Source: Janthinobacterium saanense
Lineage (GTDB): Bacteria > Pseudomonadota > Gammaproteobacteria > Burkholderiales > Burkholderiaceae_D
Assembly: GCF_014200675.1 (NCBI RefSeq)
Contig: NZ_JACHCI010000008.1
Span: 1-64,000 of the forward strand
DNA: 64,000 nucleotides
Direction of reading: 5' to 3'
Of the stretch, positions 1 to 9,329 are shown in pieces. Under the pieces are notes generated by a model that ran no database searches, had not been told where the DNA came from, and saw only the letters and a list, made by a program, of their open reading frames with translations. How positions within the stretch are numbered: the first letter of the stretch is position 1; every line of letters starts with the position of its first letter. The position numbers and the translations under genes are program-made.

Positions 1-77
1 CCGTGCTGCCGTTCGACTTGCATGTGTAAGGCATGCCGCCAGCGTTCAATCTGAGCCAGGATCAAACTCTTCAGTTT
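1..77 (-). rRNA. rrs: 16S ribosomal RNA, 5' end (cut by window edge)
   Basis: Read on the minus strand, the sequence carries the universal bacterial 16S start (AGAGTTTGATCCTGGCTCAG at about 54-73), followed by the betaproteobacterial continuation into the region that ends helix V1. Only the first 77 or so nucleotides are present; the rest lies off the left edge. The exact 5' nucleotide is placed by alignment to the E. coli mature end (AAAnTGAAGAG) and could be off by one or two bases. Confidence 0.97.
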
Positions 78-344
78 AATCTCTGTTACTTTGCCCTGTT
101 ACAGGCACCATCATTGCTGATGGGTCGCTCACTCAAAAAACTGACAGGCCACTACTTTCGTAGCGCCTATTTCATTATTTCTTGTGAACATTTGATATTT
201 TAAGTTTGACAGCGATCCGAAGATCACTGCTGCACTGACATCAAATGCCCACACTTATCGACTGTTAATTGTTAAAGAACCGTATTCAGTATTACTTTCG
301 CGCTATCGACAAAGCGTTGTGTTTGTCAGCTGCGAAGAAGGAAG
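78..344 (-). promoter_or_regulatory. rrn operon leader with boxA antitermination signal
   Basis: This is the transcribed leader between the rrn promoters and mature 16S. At 271-279 the minus strand reads TTCTTTAAC followed by AATT, the typical boxA of proteobacterial rRNA leaders where the NusB-S10 antitermination complex assembles. The rest of the leader presumably holds one strand of the RNase III processing stem, but its partner beyond 16S is outside the window. No protein gene is supported here. Confidence 0.75.
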
Positions 345-373
345 AGTATGAAGCAATTCGCTACGTCCGTCAA
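345..373 (-). promoter_or_regulatory. rrn promoter P2 (sigma70)
   Basis: On the minus strand, TTGACG (368-373) is followed after 17 bp by CATACT (345-350). Position, spacing and direction fit a second sigma70 promoter of the rRNA operon, closer to 16S than P1. Start site not determined. Confidence 0.6.
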
Positions 374-431
374 CTCCTTCTTTTTCTCTACTTCACTCTG
401 CATTTGCATGCGTCGTTCAGCGAGGGGGCGA

Positions 432-460
432 ACTATAGCCAAGTCCGAACGGTTACGCAA
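432..460 (-). promoter_or_regulatory. rrn promoter P1 (sigma70, GC-rich discriminator)
   Basis: On the minus strand, TTGCGT (455-460) and TATAGT (432-437) are separated by 17 bp. The bases after the -10 box are very GC-rich (TCGCCCCCTCGC), which is the discriminator type that makes rRNA P1 promoters sensitive to ppGpp/DksA and initiating NTPs in proteobacteria. The stringent control itself is inferred. Confidence 0.65.
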
Positions 461-513
461 GCTTTTCTTCCATAGCCGCGTAAAATGACGGTTTTTCCCG
501 ACCTGCGCCCGTC

Positions 514-2007
514 ATGACTATCCTGCTCTCCACCTTGAACGCCCGTTATACCCATGCCTCACTGGGGCTACGCTATCTGCTGGCCAATATGGGGCCGCTG
601 CAAGAGCAGACGCGGCTGCAGGAATTCGTGATCGGTAGCAAGACCACGGAACTGGTCGAGCGTATCCTGGCGAACAAGCCGCGCATCATCGGTTTCGGTG
701 TGTATATATGGAACGTCGAAGAAACCACCAAGCTGGTCGCCATGCTCAAGCGTGTGGCGCCGGAGGTCATCATCGTGCTGGGCGGGCCGGAAGTGTCGCA
801 TGAGCCGGGCGAACAGGAAATCGTGAAGCTGGCCGATTATCTGATCACGGGCTGGGGCGACGTGACTTTCCCCAAGCTGTGCGGCGAGATCCTCAACGGC
901 CCGAAACCGCTGATGAAGATCCATGCGGGCGTGCAAGCGCCGCTGGCTGAGCTGCAACTGCCCTACTCCTTATATACAGAAGACGATATCAAGCATCGCA
1001 CCATCTATGTGGAAGCTTCGCGTGGCTGCCCCTTCAAGTGCGAATTCTGCCTGTCGGCGCTGGACAAGACGGCCTGGCCGTTTGCACTGGACAATTTCCT
1101 GGCCGAGATGGAGTCCCTGCATGCGCGCGGCGCCCGTTTGTTCAAATTCGTCGACCGTACCTTCAATCTGAATATCAAGACCAGCCTGAAGATCATGCAG
1201 TTCTTCCTCGATAAGATAGAGGCCAACCCGGATGATCCTATCTACGCCCACTTCGAGCTGGTGCCCGATCACTTGCCCGATGCGCTGAAAGAAGGCATCA
1301 GCAAGTTCCCGCCCGGCGCGCTGCAATTCGAGATCGGCATCCAGAGTTTTAACCCGGACGTGCAATCGCTGGTGAGCCGCAAGCAAGACAATCAAAAGGC
1401 TGCCGACAATATCCGCTGGCTATGCGAAGAGTCGAATGCCCATTTGCATGTGGACTTGATCGCCGGCTTGCCCGGCGAGGATGAAGCCAGCTTTGCCACC
1501 GGCTTTAATAAATTGGTGGCCCTGAATCCGCATGAAATCCAGTTCGGCATCTTGAAACGCCTGCGCGGCACGCCCATCATCCGCCATACCGAGCAATTTG
1601 GCATGGTGTATGACCCGTATCCGCCCTACACCATCCTGGCCAACAAGCAGCTGGACTTCATGAGCATGCAGCGCTTGGTGCGTTTCGCCCGCTATTGGGA
1701 CCTGGTCGCCAACTCGGGCCGTTTCGCCAATACGGTGCAGTGGATGCTGGGCGATGCGCCATTCGAGAACTTCATGGATTTCTCGAACTGGCTGTACGCC
1801 CACACCGACGCCACCCACCGCATCGCCATGGATCGCCTGGCCAAGCTGGTGGCGCAATGGCTGCAAACGCGCGGCATGAGCGCGGTCGAAGCGAATGCCT
1901 TGCTGGCCAGCGATTATGCGGGTGGCGCGCAGGCGCATGCCCACACGGCCAAGGTCCGTCCGGAGGTCACTCTGCCGCAGCGCCAGGCGCGTCATCTGGC
2001 CGCCTAA
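514..2007 (+). CDS. B12-binding domain radical SAM protein (DUF4080 type)
   Basis: The 497-residue protein has an N-terminal Rossmann-like B12-binding domain (about residues 1-140, with a GGPEVS turn near 90) and a radical SAM core whose cluster cysteines C172, C176 and C179 form CxxxCxxC. The C-terminal part resembles DUF4080 found in this family. Members use a 4Fe-4S cluster and SAM, and probably cobalamin, for radical chemistry; the substrate is not known. It stands alone, divergent from the rRNA operon, with the start ATG directly after a short upstream region. No operon partner is evident: the next gene starts 70 bp downstream and has an unrelated function. Confidence 0.88.
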   Translation: MTILLSTLNARYTHASLGLRYLLANMGPLQEQTRLQEFVIGSKTTELVERILANKPRIIGFGVYIWNVEETTKLVAMLKRVAPEVIIVLGGPEVSHEPGEQEIVKLADYLITGWGDVTFPKLCGEILNGPKPLMKIHAGVQAPLAELQLPYSLYTEDDIKHRTIYVEASRGCPFKCEFCLSALDKTAWPFALDNFLAEMESLHARGARLFKFVDRTFNLNIKTSLKIMQFFLDKIEANPDDPIYAHFELVPDHLPDALKEGISKFPPGALQFEIGIQSFNPDVQSLVSRKQDNQKAADNIRWLCEESNAHLHVDLIAGLPGEDEASFATGFNKLVALNPHEIQFGILKRLRGTPIIRHTEQFGMVYDPYPPYTILANKQLDFMSMQRLVRFARYWDLVANSGRFANTVQWMLGDAPFENFMDFSNWLYAHTDATHRIAMDRLAKLVAQWLQTRGMSAVEANALLASDYAGGAQAHAHTAKVRPEVTLPQRQARHLAA

Positions 2008-2076
2008 GGTGCGCTAGCAAACAGTGCAAAATGAACATCGGTGGCGGTCTGGACCAATCTCCCTTAAACTGGCGCG

Positions 2077-3213
2077 ATGCCCACTGTCCAATCGCCGATA
2101 TTAAAGCTTTCCCAGACCAGCTCCCAACAGGGAGCTCTTGTGACTGCCAGCGGCACCTGGCAGGTGCATGCGCTGGCGCATGACAATGCCATCAAGGCCG
2201 TCGAGGCCCAGCTCAAGCCTTTGCTTGGCGACAAGAATGTCAGCTGGGACTTGTCGCAAATTGCCAGCATGGACCATATCGGCGCCCAGTATTTCTGGAA
2301 CGCCTGGGGCAAGGCACGCCCCGCGCAGCTGACCCTGGCGCCTGGCCAGGAAGAATTTTTCAAGCGCATCGAGGAAACCGGGCCGCTGGAAATGCCGGCG
2401 TCCCGCGCCAACCGCCTGACGCCCGTGATGAAGCTGGGCATGGCGATCCTGCTGTTTTTCGAACACTTAAAAGGGTTTATTGCCCTGGTCGGCCAGGTAA
2501 CACAGGATACGGCGCGCTTCATACGCCACCCTTTGCGCGGCCCCTGGCGTGAAATTTCCGCCAATATCTACCATGCCGGTTTCCAGGCGCTGGGTATCAC
2601 GGCGCTGGTGGGCTTTTTGATCGGCGTGGTGCTGTCTTATCTGTCTGCACAGCAATTGCGTGCCTTTGGCGGTGATATCTATCTGGTCAACCTGCTGGGC
2701 ATGAGCGTGATCCGCGAACTGGGGCCTTTATTGGCCGCGATCCTGGTAGCTGGCCGTTCCGGTTCATCGATCACGGCGCAACTGGGCGTGATGCGTGTCA
2801 CGGAAGAGCTCGACGCCATGCTGGTGATGGGCATTTCGCACGGCTTTCGCCTGATCATGCCGAAAGTATTGGCGCTGGCCATCTCCATGCCGCTGCTGGT
2901 GATCTGGACCGATACGGCCGCGCTGATCGGCGGCATGGTGGCGGCCAAGACCGAGCTGAATCTGTCGGCAGGCTATTTCATCCAGAAACTGCCCGATGCC
3001 GTTCCACTGGCCAACTACATGATAGGCCTGGGCAAGGGCGTGGTCTTCGGCATATTGATCGCCCTGATTTCCTGCCACTTTGGCCTGCGCATCAAAGCCA
3101 ATACGGAAAGCCTGGGACGCGGCACCACCACCGCCGTCGTCACCGCCATTACCGTGGTGATCCTGGCCGATGCCGTGTTTGCCATCGTCTTCAATGGGGT
3201 GGGCTACCGATGA
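2077..3213 (+). CDS. MlaE-type lipid ABC transporter permease with N-terminal STAS domain
   Basis: First gene of a Mla/Mce lipid transport operon. The N-terminal 100 or so residues form a STAS-like domain (in E. coli this is a separate protein, MlaB); the remaining 270 residues are the MlaE-family permease with several hydrophobic segments and the conserved IRELGPLLAAILVAGRSGS stretch. The complex sits in the inner membrane and moves phospholipids between inner and outer membranes, usually retrograde. The stop overlaps the start of the ATPase gene (ATGA), indicating translational coupling. The STAS-permease fusion is common outside the enterics. The direction of transport cannot be read from sequence. 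Confidence 0.9.
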   Translation: MPTVQSPILKLSQTSSQQGALVTASGTWQVHALAHDNAIKAVEAQLKPLLGDKNVSWDLSQIASMDHIGAQYFWNAWGKARPAQLTLAPGQEEFFKRIEETGPLEMPASRANRLTPVMKLGMAILLFFEHLKGFIALVGQVTQDTARFIRHPLRGPWREISANIYHAGFQALGITALVGFLIGVVLSYLSAQQLRAFGGDIYLVNLLGMSVIRELGPLLAAILVAGRSGSSITAQLGVMRVTEELDAMLVMGISHGFRLIMPKVLALAISMPLLVIWTDTAALIGGMVAAKTELNLSAGYFIQKLPDAVPLANYMIGLGKGVVFGILIALISCHFGLRIKANTESLGRGTTTAVVTAITVVILADAVFAIVFNGVGYR

Positions 3214-4100
3214 GCGAGAATATTTGCAGCCCGGCCACGGAAGGCCAGTTCAATCTGCACGGCGACGCGCCCGTGGTGGAAATTTCCAATCTGTGGACCA
3301 AGTTCGGCCGTACGGTGGTGCACCAGGACTTGAACCTGGAAATCGAACGCGGTGAAATCCTCTCCATCGTGGGCGGCTCCGGCACCGGTAAAACGGTGTT
3401 GCTGCGCCAGATGCTGGGCCTGGAACATCCGGCGCGCGGCTGCGTCAAAGTCTTTGGCGAAGATATCAATCAAGCCAGTTCAGAACAATTGCAGCAATTG
3501 CGCAATCACTGGGGCATGTTGTTCCAGCAAGGCGCGCTGTATTCGGCGCTGACCGTGTTCGACAATGTGGCCCAGCCCATGCGCGAATTGCGGGTGCTGC
3601 CGGAAGCGCTGATACGCGACGCCGTATTGCTCAAAATGAATATGGTGGGCCTGGGGCCGGAACACGCCGCCAAGATGCCGTCGGACTTATCGGGCGGCAT
3701 GATCAAGCGCGTGGCGCTGGCGCGCGCCCTGGCGCTGGAACCGAAACTGCTGTTTCTCGATGAACCGACGGCGGGCCTGGACCCTGATCTGTCGGAAAGT
3801 TTCGTCAGCCTGATACAGTCGCTGCACCGCGAACTGGGCTTGACGGTGGTGATGGTCACGCATGACCTCGACACCCTGTTCGCCCTGTCCACGCGCATCG
3901 CCGTGCTGGCGGAAAAACATGTGATCACGATCGGTCCCACGCGCGAGGTGATCCAGTTCGATCACCCGTTCATCAAGCAATTTTTCCTTGGCGACCGCGG
4001 CAAACGCGCGCTGGAAGCGCTCGATGAAAAGAATAATGGAAATGACAACGCTGCAGCGCCAGGCGAACTCGCCGGCATAGACAAGAAAGCGGAGAAGTAA
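3210..4100 (+). CDS. MlaF-type ABC transporter ATP-binding protein
   Basis: A complete ABC ATPase of 296 residues: Walker A GGSGTGKT at 55-62, the Q-loop near residue 106, signature LSGGM at 160-164 and Walker B LLFLDEP at 180-186. It would power the permease encoded by the preceding gene, with which it overlaps by four bases. Its stop overlaps the start of the MCE-domain gene (TAATG). Order permease-ATPase-MCE-lipoprotein matches the compact Mce operons of betaproteobacteria rather than the mlaFEDCB order of E. coli. Confidence 0.92.
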   Translation: MSENICSPATEGQFNLHGDAPVVEISNLWTKFGRTVVHQDLNLEIERGEILSIVGGSGTGKTVLLRQMLGLEHPARGCVKVFGEDINQASSEQLQQLRNHWGMLFQQGALYSALTVFDNVAQPMRELRVLPEALIRDAVLLKMNMVGLGPEHAAKMPSDLSGGMIKRVALARALALEPKLLFLDEPTAGLDPDLSESFVSLIQSLHRELGLTVVMVTHDLDTLFALSTRIAVLAEKHVITIGPTREVIQFDHPFIKQFFLGDRGKRALEALDEKNNGNDNAAAPGELAGIDKKAEK

Positions 4101-5059
4101 TGGAAAACAGATCACACGCCCTGATGACGGGCTTTTTCACGCTCACCCTGCTGATCGCCGCCATCCTGTTCGGCGTCTGGTTCAACCGCGACCGCGTGGA
4201 GCGGGTGCCTTATCTGCTGGCCACCACCTTGTCGGTGCCCGGCCTGAACCCGCAAGCTACCGTGCGCTACCGTGGCCTGGAAGTGGGCAAGGTGGACGCA
4301 ATTGATTTCGACACGCAAAAAGCCGGGCAAATCCTGGTGCATATCAGTGTCGCGCCCGATACGCCGGTAACCACCACCACCTTTGCCAGCCTGGGCTACC
4401 AGGGCGTGACGGGTATCGCCTACATTCAGCTGGACGATGAACATGTGGGTTCCAAATTGCTGGGCACCAGCAAGGAACAGCCGACACTGATCCCCCTGCG
4501 CGCGGGCTTGCTTGATCAATTGGAAAAGCGCGGCAAGCGCATCCTCGACCAGGCAGAACAGATCACCAACAAGGTCAACAACTTGCTGAGCCCGGACAAT
4601 CAGGCGGCCATGCTGGGCGCCTTCAATGAAGTGGGCAAGGCGGCCAAGGCTTTTGGCGCGATTCCCCAGCAGTTGCAGCCGACCCTGGTGCAATTGCCGC
4701 AATTGACTGAACAGACGCGGCAAACTTTGACGGCCGTCAGCACGGCCAGCAAGAATGTATCTGATTTGACGCAAACCTGGAAAAAACTGGGTAATGATAT
4801 CCAGGCGCCAGGTGGCGTTCTGGACAAGGTCAATGGCACGGTCGACAAAGTGGGGACCTCGGTGGAAACGGTGGCCAATGGCGTCTCGCTGGAAGTGCTG
4901 CCGCAAGTCATCGACCTGAGCGGTGAAGCCCGTTCTTCGATGCGCGCCCTGAAAACTACCATGAGCACGCTCAACGAACAGCCGCAAAGCATCTTGTTCG
5001 GCGCCCCCGACATCCCGCCCGGTCCGGGCGAACCCGGCTTTTCGGCGCCAGGCAAATAA
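4100..5059 (+). CDS. MCE-domain (MlaD-like) substrate-binding protein
   Basis: The 319-residue protein has one N-terminal membrane anchor (about residues 11-30), a single MCE domain (about 38-115, containing VRYRGLEVGKVDAID) and a long helical C-terminal part. MCE proteins form hexameric rings that bind lipid between the ABC permease and the outer membrane. It is longer than E. coli MlaD (183 residues), closer to the PqiB/YebT-like or plant TGD2-like forms with an extended helical tail, which may form a needle through the periplasm (inference). It is coupled to the ATPase upstream and followed 12 bp later by the lipoprotein gene. Confidence 0.9.
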   Translation: MENRSHALMTGFFTLTLLIAAILFGVWFNRDRVERVPYLLATTLSVPGLNPQATVRYRGLEVGKVDAIDFDTQKAGQILVHISVAPDTPVTTTTFASLGYQGVTGIAYIQLDDEHVGSKLLGTSKEQPTLIPLRAGLLDQLEKRGKRILDQAEQITNKVNNLLSPDNQAAMLGAFNEVGKAAKAFGAIPQQLQPTLVQLPQLTEQTRQTLTAVSTASKNVSDLTQTWKKLGNDIQAPGGVLDKVNGTVDKVGTSVETVANGVSLEVLPQVIDLSGEARSSMRALKTTMSTLNEQPQSILFGAPDIPPGPGEPGFSAPGK

Positions 5060-5071
5060 GGAGAACCCATC

Positions 5072-5683
5072 ATGTCCATCTCTCGTCCAGTCACCCTGCT
5101 GACCCTGTCCACCGCCTTGCTGCTGGGCGGCTGCGCCAGCCGCGGCCCCTTGCCCACGTTCTATGATTTCGGCCCGGCCGGTATTTCTGCGACACAACAA
5201 GCGGCGCCGCCGCTGCCGGTGCTGGTGATTGCCGACGCGAATGGCCCCTCCTGGCTGGACAGTCAGCGCATGTATTACCGCTTGCTGTACGCCGATGCGC
5301 AGCAATCGCGGCCCTATGCCTACAACCGCTGGAATACGCCGCCGCTGCAGCTGCTGAGCCAGCGCCTGAAAACACGCATCGCCCAGGGCGGCGTGAAAGT
5401 GCTGTCGACCACCGATGCCGCCAGCGGCATACCGCTGCTGCGCATCGACGTCGATGATTTTTCGCAAAACTTCGATACCCAGACGCAAAGCAGCGGCCAT
5501 GTGTCGCTGCGCGCCTCGCTGTTCCGGGGCCACCGCCTGATCGACCAGAAAACTTTCAGCCGCAGCAGCGACGCCCGTAGCGCTGACGCGCAAGGGGGCG
5601 CGCAAGCGCTGGCGTCAGCCTCGGATGCGGTCGCCACCGACCTGCTTACCTGGCTGGGCACGCTGAACATACCGAAAGAATGA
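5072..5683 (+). CDS. ABC-type transport auxiliary lipoprotein (PqiC-like)
   Basis: A 203-residue secreted lipoprotein: hydrophobic signal ending in LLGGC, with the lipidated cysteine at residue 21. The family (PqiC/DUF330 type) supplies an outer-membrane-anchored partner for MCE transport systems. It is the fourth gene of the operon, preceded by a clear AAGGAG ribosome site. Its stop overlaps the ATG of the VanZ-like gene (ATGA), so that gene is probably co-translated. Confidence 0.85.
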   Translation: MSISRPVTLLTLSTALLLGGCASRGPLPTFYDFGPAGISATQQAAPPLPVLVIADANGPSWLDSQRMYYRLLYADAQQSRPYAYNRWNTPPLQLLSQRLKTRIAQGGVKVLSTTDAASGIPLLRIDVDDFSQNFDTQTQSSGHVSLRASLFRGHRLIDQKTFSRSSDARSADAQGGAQALASASDAVATDLLTWLGTLNIPKE

Positions 5684-6867
5684 CTGCCCCGCATGCCGCC
5701 GATAGTCCGCCAGCAGCGCTGACGTCCCTGAGACACTCGCCGCTGGCGCGCGCAGCGCTGCTCGCGTATATCTTCCTGATCGTCTACGCCAGCTGGTTTC
5801 CGTTTACGGGCTGGCGCAGCACGGGCTTGTCGCCGTTTACCTTCCTGGAAAACACGGCCATGCCGCGCTACTGGACCGGTTTCGACGTGGGCATCAATAT
5901 CGTCGGCTATGTGCCGCTGGGCGCGCTGATTGTGTATTCCTTGTTTCCAAGAGTTACGGGCTGGCTAGCTATCCTGATCGCCAGCCTGTGCGGCGTGCTC
6001 GTTTCTGGCAGCATGGAAACCGTGCAAAGTTATCTGCCCAGCCGCGTTTCATCGAACCTCGATTTTTATACCAATTCGGCCGGTTGCTGCGCTGGCGCCA
6101 TCATCGGCGCCCTGTCGGCCCGCAAACTGCTCGATCAAAGCCATTTGATACGCTTGCGCCAGCGCTGGTTTGCCCAGCATGCCAGCCAGGGCTTGATACT
6201 GGTCGCGCTGTGGCCGCTGGCGCAAATCTATCCACAAGGCTATCTGTTCGGCCTGGGACAATTGCTGCCGATTCTGTCGGACTGGCTATCGACACTGATG
6301 GGTACGGACATCGACGTGGCCGCCTACTTGCGGCCCGATACCATCCTGACGGTGGAACAGTATTGGCTATCGGAAACCATCATCACGGCCTGCGGCATGA
6401 CGGGCGCCGTACTGACTTTGCTGTGCCTGCTGCGCCGTGGCGCACCGCGCGCCACCATGATGCTGGCACTGATAGGCGCGGCACTGGTGGTGCGCTCCAT
6501 GGCCAGCGCCCTGCTGTTCTCGCCGCAAAACGCTTTTGTGTGGATTACGCCGGGCGCCCAGGGCGGCTTCCTGATCGGCCTGATCATGCTGGGCGGCCTG
6601 GCTTTCGCACCGCATGTGGCGCAGCGCAGGGTCGCGGCCGCCACTTTGCTGCTCAGCCTGGTCATGGTGAATATCACGCCGATCAATCCCTACTTCATGT
6701 CTACCTTGCAAGGCTGGGTACAAGGCAAGTTCCTCAACTTTAATGGCGCGGCGCAATTCCTGGCCTTGCTGTGGCCATTCGTGACCTTGTGGTTCCTGTG
6801 CCTGCCCTCGCATCGCTTGAATCGGCAAGAAGATGTACCGCGCCAACGTCGCGAGGACCATCCATAA
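5680..6867 (+). CDS. VanZ family membrane protein
   Basis: The 395-residue protein starts with a VanZ-like region (residues 20-150: SWFPFTGWR near 37-45, then PLGALIVY, and the SGSMETVQSYLPSR motif) followed by a second group of hydrophobic segments, in all about eight to ten. VanZ proteins are named for low-level teicoplanin resistance, but the role of most chromosomal members is unknown. Overlap with the lipoprotein gene places it in the lipid-transport operon, suggesting an envelope-related role (inference). Confidence 0.8.
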   Translation: MTAPHAADSPPAALTSLRHSPLARAALLAYIFLIVYASWFPFTGWRSTGLSPFTFLENTAMPRYWTGFDVGINIVGYVPLGALIVYSLFPRVTGWLAILIASLCGVLVSGSMETVQSYLPSRVSSNLDFYTNSAGCCAGAIIGALSARKLLDQSHLIRLRQRWFAQHASQGLILVALWPLAQIYPQGYLFGLGQLLPILSDWLSTLMGTDIDVAAYLRPDTILTVEQYWLSETIITACGMTGAVLTLLCLLRRGAPRATMMLALIGAALVVRSMASALLFSPQNAFVWITPGAQGGFLIGLIMLGGLAFAPHVAQRRVAAATLLLSLVMVNITPINPYFMSTLQGWVQGKFLNFNGAAQFLALLWPFVTLWFLCLPSHRLNRQEDVPRQRREDHP

Positions 6868-6907
6868 GCGTTATGATGGCGCATTGAGCAAATAGCAGGA
6901 GAACAGT

Positions 6908-7225
6908 ATGAGCGAAACATCGTATTTTGAACGCCACGTTTTTTTCTGCATGAACAAACGTGAAGACGGCCGCAACAGCTGCGGCGACCATGGTGCGGAA
7001 AGCGCACAAAAGCATTGCAAGCGCCGCATCAAGGACTTGAACATGAGTGGCGCGGGCAAGATCCGCATCAACCAGGCCGGCTGCCTGGACCGCTGCGAAG
7101 AGGGACCGGTGCTGGTCATCTACCCGGAAGCGACCTGGTACACCTATGTCGACAACAGCGATATCGATGAAATCATCGATACCCACCTGGTGGGCGGCAA
7201 AGTCGTCGACCGGCTGAAGATTTAA
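6908..7225 (+). CDS. Thioredoxin-like [2Fe-2S] ferredoxin
   Basis: A 105-residue soluble protein with cysteines at 14, 25, 37, 59 and 63; C14, C25, C59 and C63 (last pair CxxxC) match the ligands of the thioredoxin-fold 2Fe-2S ferredoxins related to the NuoE subunit. It probably carries electrons to an unidentified partner. A ribosome site (AGGAGAA) lies 6-8 bp before the ATG. It lies alone between the VanZ-like gene and a hydrolase gene on the same strand. Confidence 0.85.
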   Translation: MSETSYFERHVFFCMNKREDGRNSCGDHGAESAQKHCKRRIKDLNMSGAGKIRINQAGCLDRCEEGPVLVIYPEATWYTYVDNSDIDEIIDTHLVGGKVVDRLKI

Positions 7226-7273
7226 GCCCTTTCACCTCAAGTTTTAACTTTAACTTAAGCATCCGCCACCAGT

Positions 7274-7936
7274 ATGAGCATCATGAACAGAAATTCGGAA
7301 AAATTTACCCTCGCCGGTCATGCAGGCAGCATGGAAGGCTTGCTCGATTTCCCGGCAGACACCCCGCGTGGCATCGCGCTGGTTGCCCATCCGCATCCGC
7401 TGTACGGCGGCACGATGGATAACAAGGTAACGCAAACCCTGGCGCGCGCCTTTGTCGCCCTCGGTTATGTGGTGGCCCGCATCAACTTTCGCGGCGTGGG
7501 CGCCTCGGAAGGCGTGCACGACCATGGCGCAGGCGAAACCGACGATATGCAATTGTTATACGAACACATGCTCAAGCTGTACCCAGGCTTGCCGGTAGCC
7601 TTGTCCGGTTTTTCCTTCGGCACCTACGTGCAATCGAAATTGCAGGAACGCTTGACTGCCGCCGGCACGCCGGCCGAGCGCCTGGCGCTGATCGGCAGCG
7701 CGGCCGGCAAATGGGCCATGGCCGACATTCCGGCCGACACCATCCTGATCCACGGCGAGCTCGACGAGACGATTCCTTTGTCCGCCGTGTTCGACTGGGC
7801 GCGGCCACAAGACATCCCCGTGATCGTGATCCCGGGCGCCGACCACTTCTTCCATCGCAAGCTCAATCACATCAAGAATCTGGTGATCGCGCTATGGCAT
7901 GGCGATAAACCGGTTTCGGCACCGGATGAGCACTGA
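7274..7936 (+). CDS. Alpha/beta hydrolase
   Basis: The 220-residue protein has the compact alpha/beta hydrolase layout: HPHPLYGGTMDNK near residues 38-50, the nucleophile elbow GFSFG near 115-119, and a final GADHFFH carrying the catalytic histidine. Members of this betaproteobacterial group are annotated only as hydrolases; the substrate is unknown. A second in-frame ATG at 7283 is an equally possible start because neither has a strong ribosome site. Confidence 0.85.
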   Translation: MSIMNRNSEKFTLAGHAGSMEGLLDFPADTPRGIALVAHPHPLYGGTMDNKVTQTLARAFVALGYVVARINFRGVGASEGVHDHGAGETDDMQLLYEHMLKLYPGLPVALSGFSFGTYVQSKLQERLTAAGTPAERLALIGSAAGKWAMADIPADTILIHGELDETIPLSAVFDWARPQDIPVIVIPGADHFFHRKLNHIKNLVIALWHGDKPVSAPDEH

Positions 7937-8049
7937 AGTGTGGGCTTACTACCGTTTCCACGGCTATAATTAGTCCGTTTTTTCCACGCGACCGTGTCAG
8001 CGTAGTCGACATGGTCCTCAGCCTTCATCTTTTTCGCAGACCAGCCTCC

Positions 8050-9195
8050 ATGAAAAAACTCTTAGCGGCACTGGCCTCCAGTGTACTTTTCCTATCTTCC
8101 GCCTTCGCGCAAACCATTCCGGCCCCGACCATCGCCGCCAAGTCCTGGCTGCTGCTCGACGCCACCAGTGGCCAGATCATTGCTTCGCAAGATCCGGATG
8201 CGCGCATCGAACCGGCTTCCCTGACGAAGATCATGACGGCATACCTGACGTTTGCCGCTCTGCGTGAAAAGAAACTGACCCTCGATCAAAAAGTGAATGT
8301 CTCCGTGCACGCGTGGAAAGTTGATTCCAGCAGCTCGAAAATGTTCATCGACCCAGCCACCCCGGTTTCCATCGATGACTTGCTGCATGGCTTGATGATA
8401 CAGTCGGGTAACGACGCCGCCGTGGCGCTGGCCGAAGCCGTCGCCGGCGATGAAGGCACTTTCGTGGTGCTGATGAACCGCGAAGCGCAACGCATGGGCT
8501 TGAAAAACACCCATTTTGGCAATCCACACGGTTTGCCTAGCCCCGAGAACTATTCCACGGCGCAAGACTTGTCCGTGCTGGCCGCGCGCGTGATCATCGA
8601 CTACCCGGAATTCTATAAAATCGATTCCATCAAGAGCTTCACCTACAACAAGATCACCCAGCCTAACCGCAACCGCCTGCTGTGGCTGGACCCTACCGTT
8701 GACGGCATGAAAACCGGCCACACGGAAGCGGCCGGCTTTTGCATGATCGCTTCGGCCCGCCGTCCTGGTGGTTCGGGCGAACGCCGCTTGATTTCCGTGG
8801 TGCTGGGCACCACATCCGACCAGGCCCGTACGCAGGAAAGCCAGAAGCTGCTGAACTGGGGCTTCCAGAACTTCGATACAGTCAAGCTGTACTCGAAAGG
8901 CCAGGCCGTGGCCACGCCGGAAGTCTGGAAAGGCTCGAAAGGCACCGTGAAAATCGGTTTCGCGCGTGACGTGCTGGTCACCGTACCGAAAGGCGTTGCC
9001 GCCAAGATGAAACCAGTGCTGGAACGCAAAGACCCGCTGGTTGCGCCTTTGGCTGAAAATGCACCGGTCGGCAAGTTGAAAATGATGGTCGACGACAAAG
9101 TGCTGCTGGAACTGCCAGTGGTCGCGCTGGAAACGATCAATCAGGCCACCATCTTTGGCCGCGCCTGGGATTCGATGCGCTTGTGGCTGAAATAA
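8050..9195 (+). CDS. dacC: D-alanyl-D-alanine carboxypeptidase (PBP5/6 type)
   Basis: A 381-residue class of low-molecular-weight penicillin-binding protein. A Sec signal peptide ends at AFA (residues 18-20). Catalytic motifs are SLTK (57-60, nucleophile S57), SGN (119-121) and KTG (221-223), followed by the beta-rich PBP5 C-terminal domain and an amphipathic tail for membrane binding. It trims the terminal D-Ala from peptidoglycan pentapeptides in the periplasm. An upstream in-frame start at 8011 would put 13 residues in front of the signal peptide and is unlikely. The gene symbol is by family resemblance (dacA and dacC cannot be told apart here). Confidence 0.92.
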   Translation: MKKLLAALASSVLFLSSAFAQTIPAPTIAAKSWLLLDATSGQIIASQDPDARIEPASLTKIMTAYLTFAALREKKLTLDQKVNVSVHAWKVDSSSSKMFIDPATPVSIDDLLHGLMIQSGNDAAVALAEAVAGDEGTFVVLMNREAQRMGLKNTHFGNPHGLPSPENYSTAQDLSVLAARVIIDYPEFYKIDSIKSFTYNKITQPNRNRLLWLDPTVDGMKTGHTEAAGFCMIASARRPGGSGERRLISVVLGTTSDQARTQESQKLLNWGFQNFDTVKLYSKGQAVATPEVWKGSKGTVKIGFARDVLVTVPKGVAAKMKPVLERKDPLVAPLAENAPVGKLKMMVDDKVLLELPVVALETINQATIFGRAWDSMRLWLK

Positions 9196-9218
9196 TCGCC
9201 GCGCAGTGATAGCCCGAT

Positions 9219-9251
9219 CAAAAATGCCCGCAGCGATGCGGGCATTTTTTT
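9219..9251 (+). terminator. Rho-independent terminator after the carboxypeptidase gene
   Basis: An eight-base-pair stem (ATGCCCGC / GCGGGCAT, 9224-9246 with a 7-nt loop) is followed directly by a run of seven T, and preceded by A-rich sequence, so it may work in both directions. Confidence 0.9.
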
Positions 9252-9329
9252 GTCTGCGTGCCAGCTCAAAGCAGCTCATCTGATTATAATCGTCAGGATT
9301 ACCCACCCGTCTTCATCAGAAAGCCATTC

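Noticed and set aside
269-475. A 68-codon plus-strand frame in the rrn upstream region
   Set aside because: It overlaps both rrn promoters and the boxA leader on the other strand, lacks a ribosome site and has no family likeness.
4112-5605. Long minus-strand open frame opposite the MCE and lipoprotein genes
   Set aside because: It is antisense to two well-supported genes, rich in Gln/Arg/His as usual for shadow frames in GC-rich DNA.
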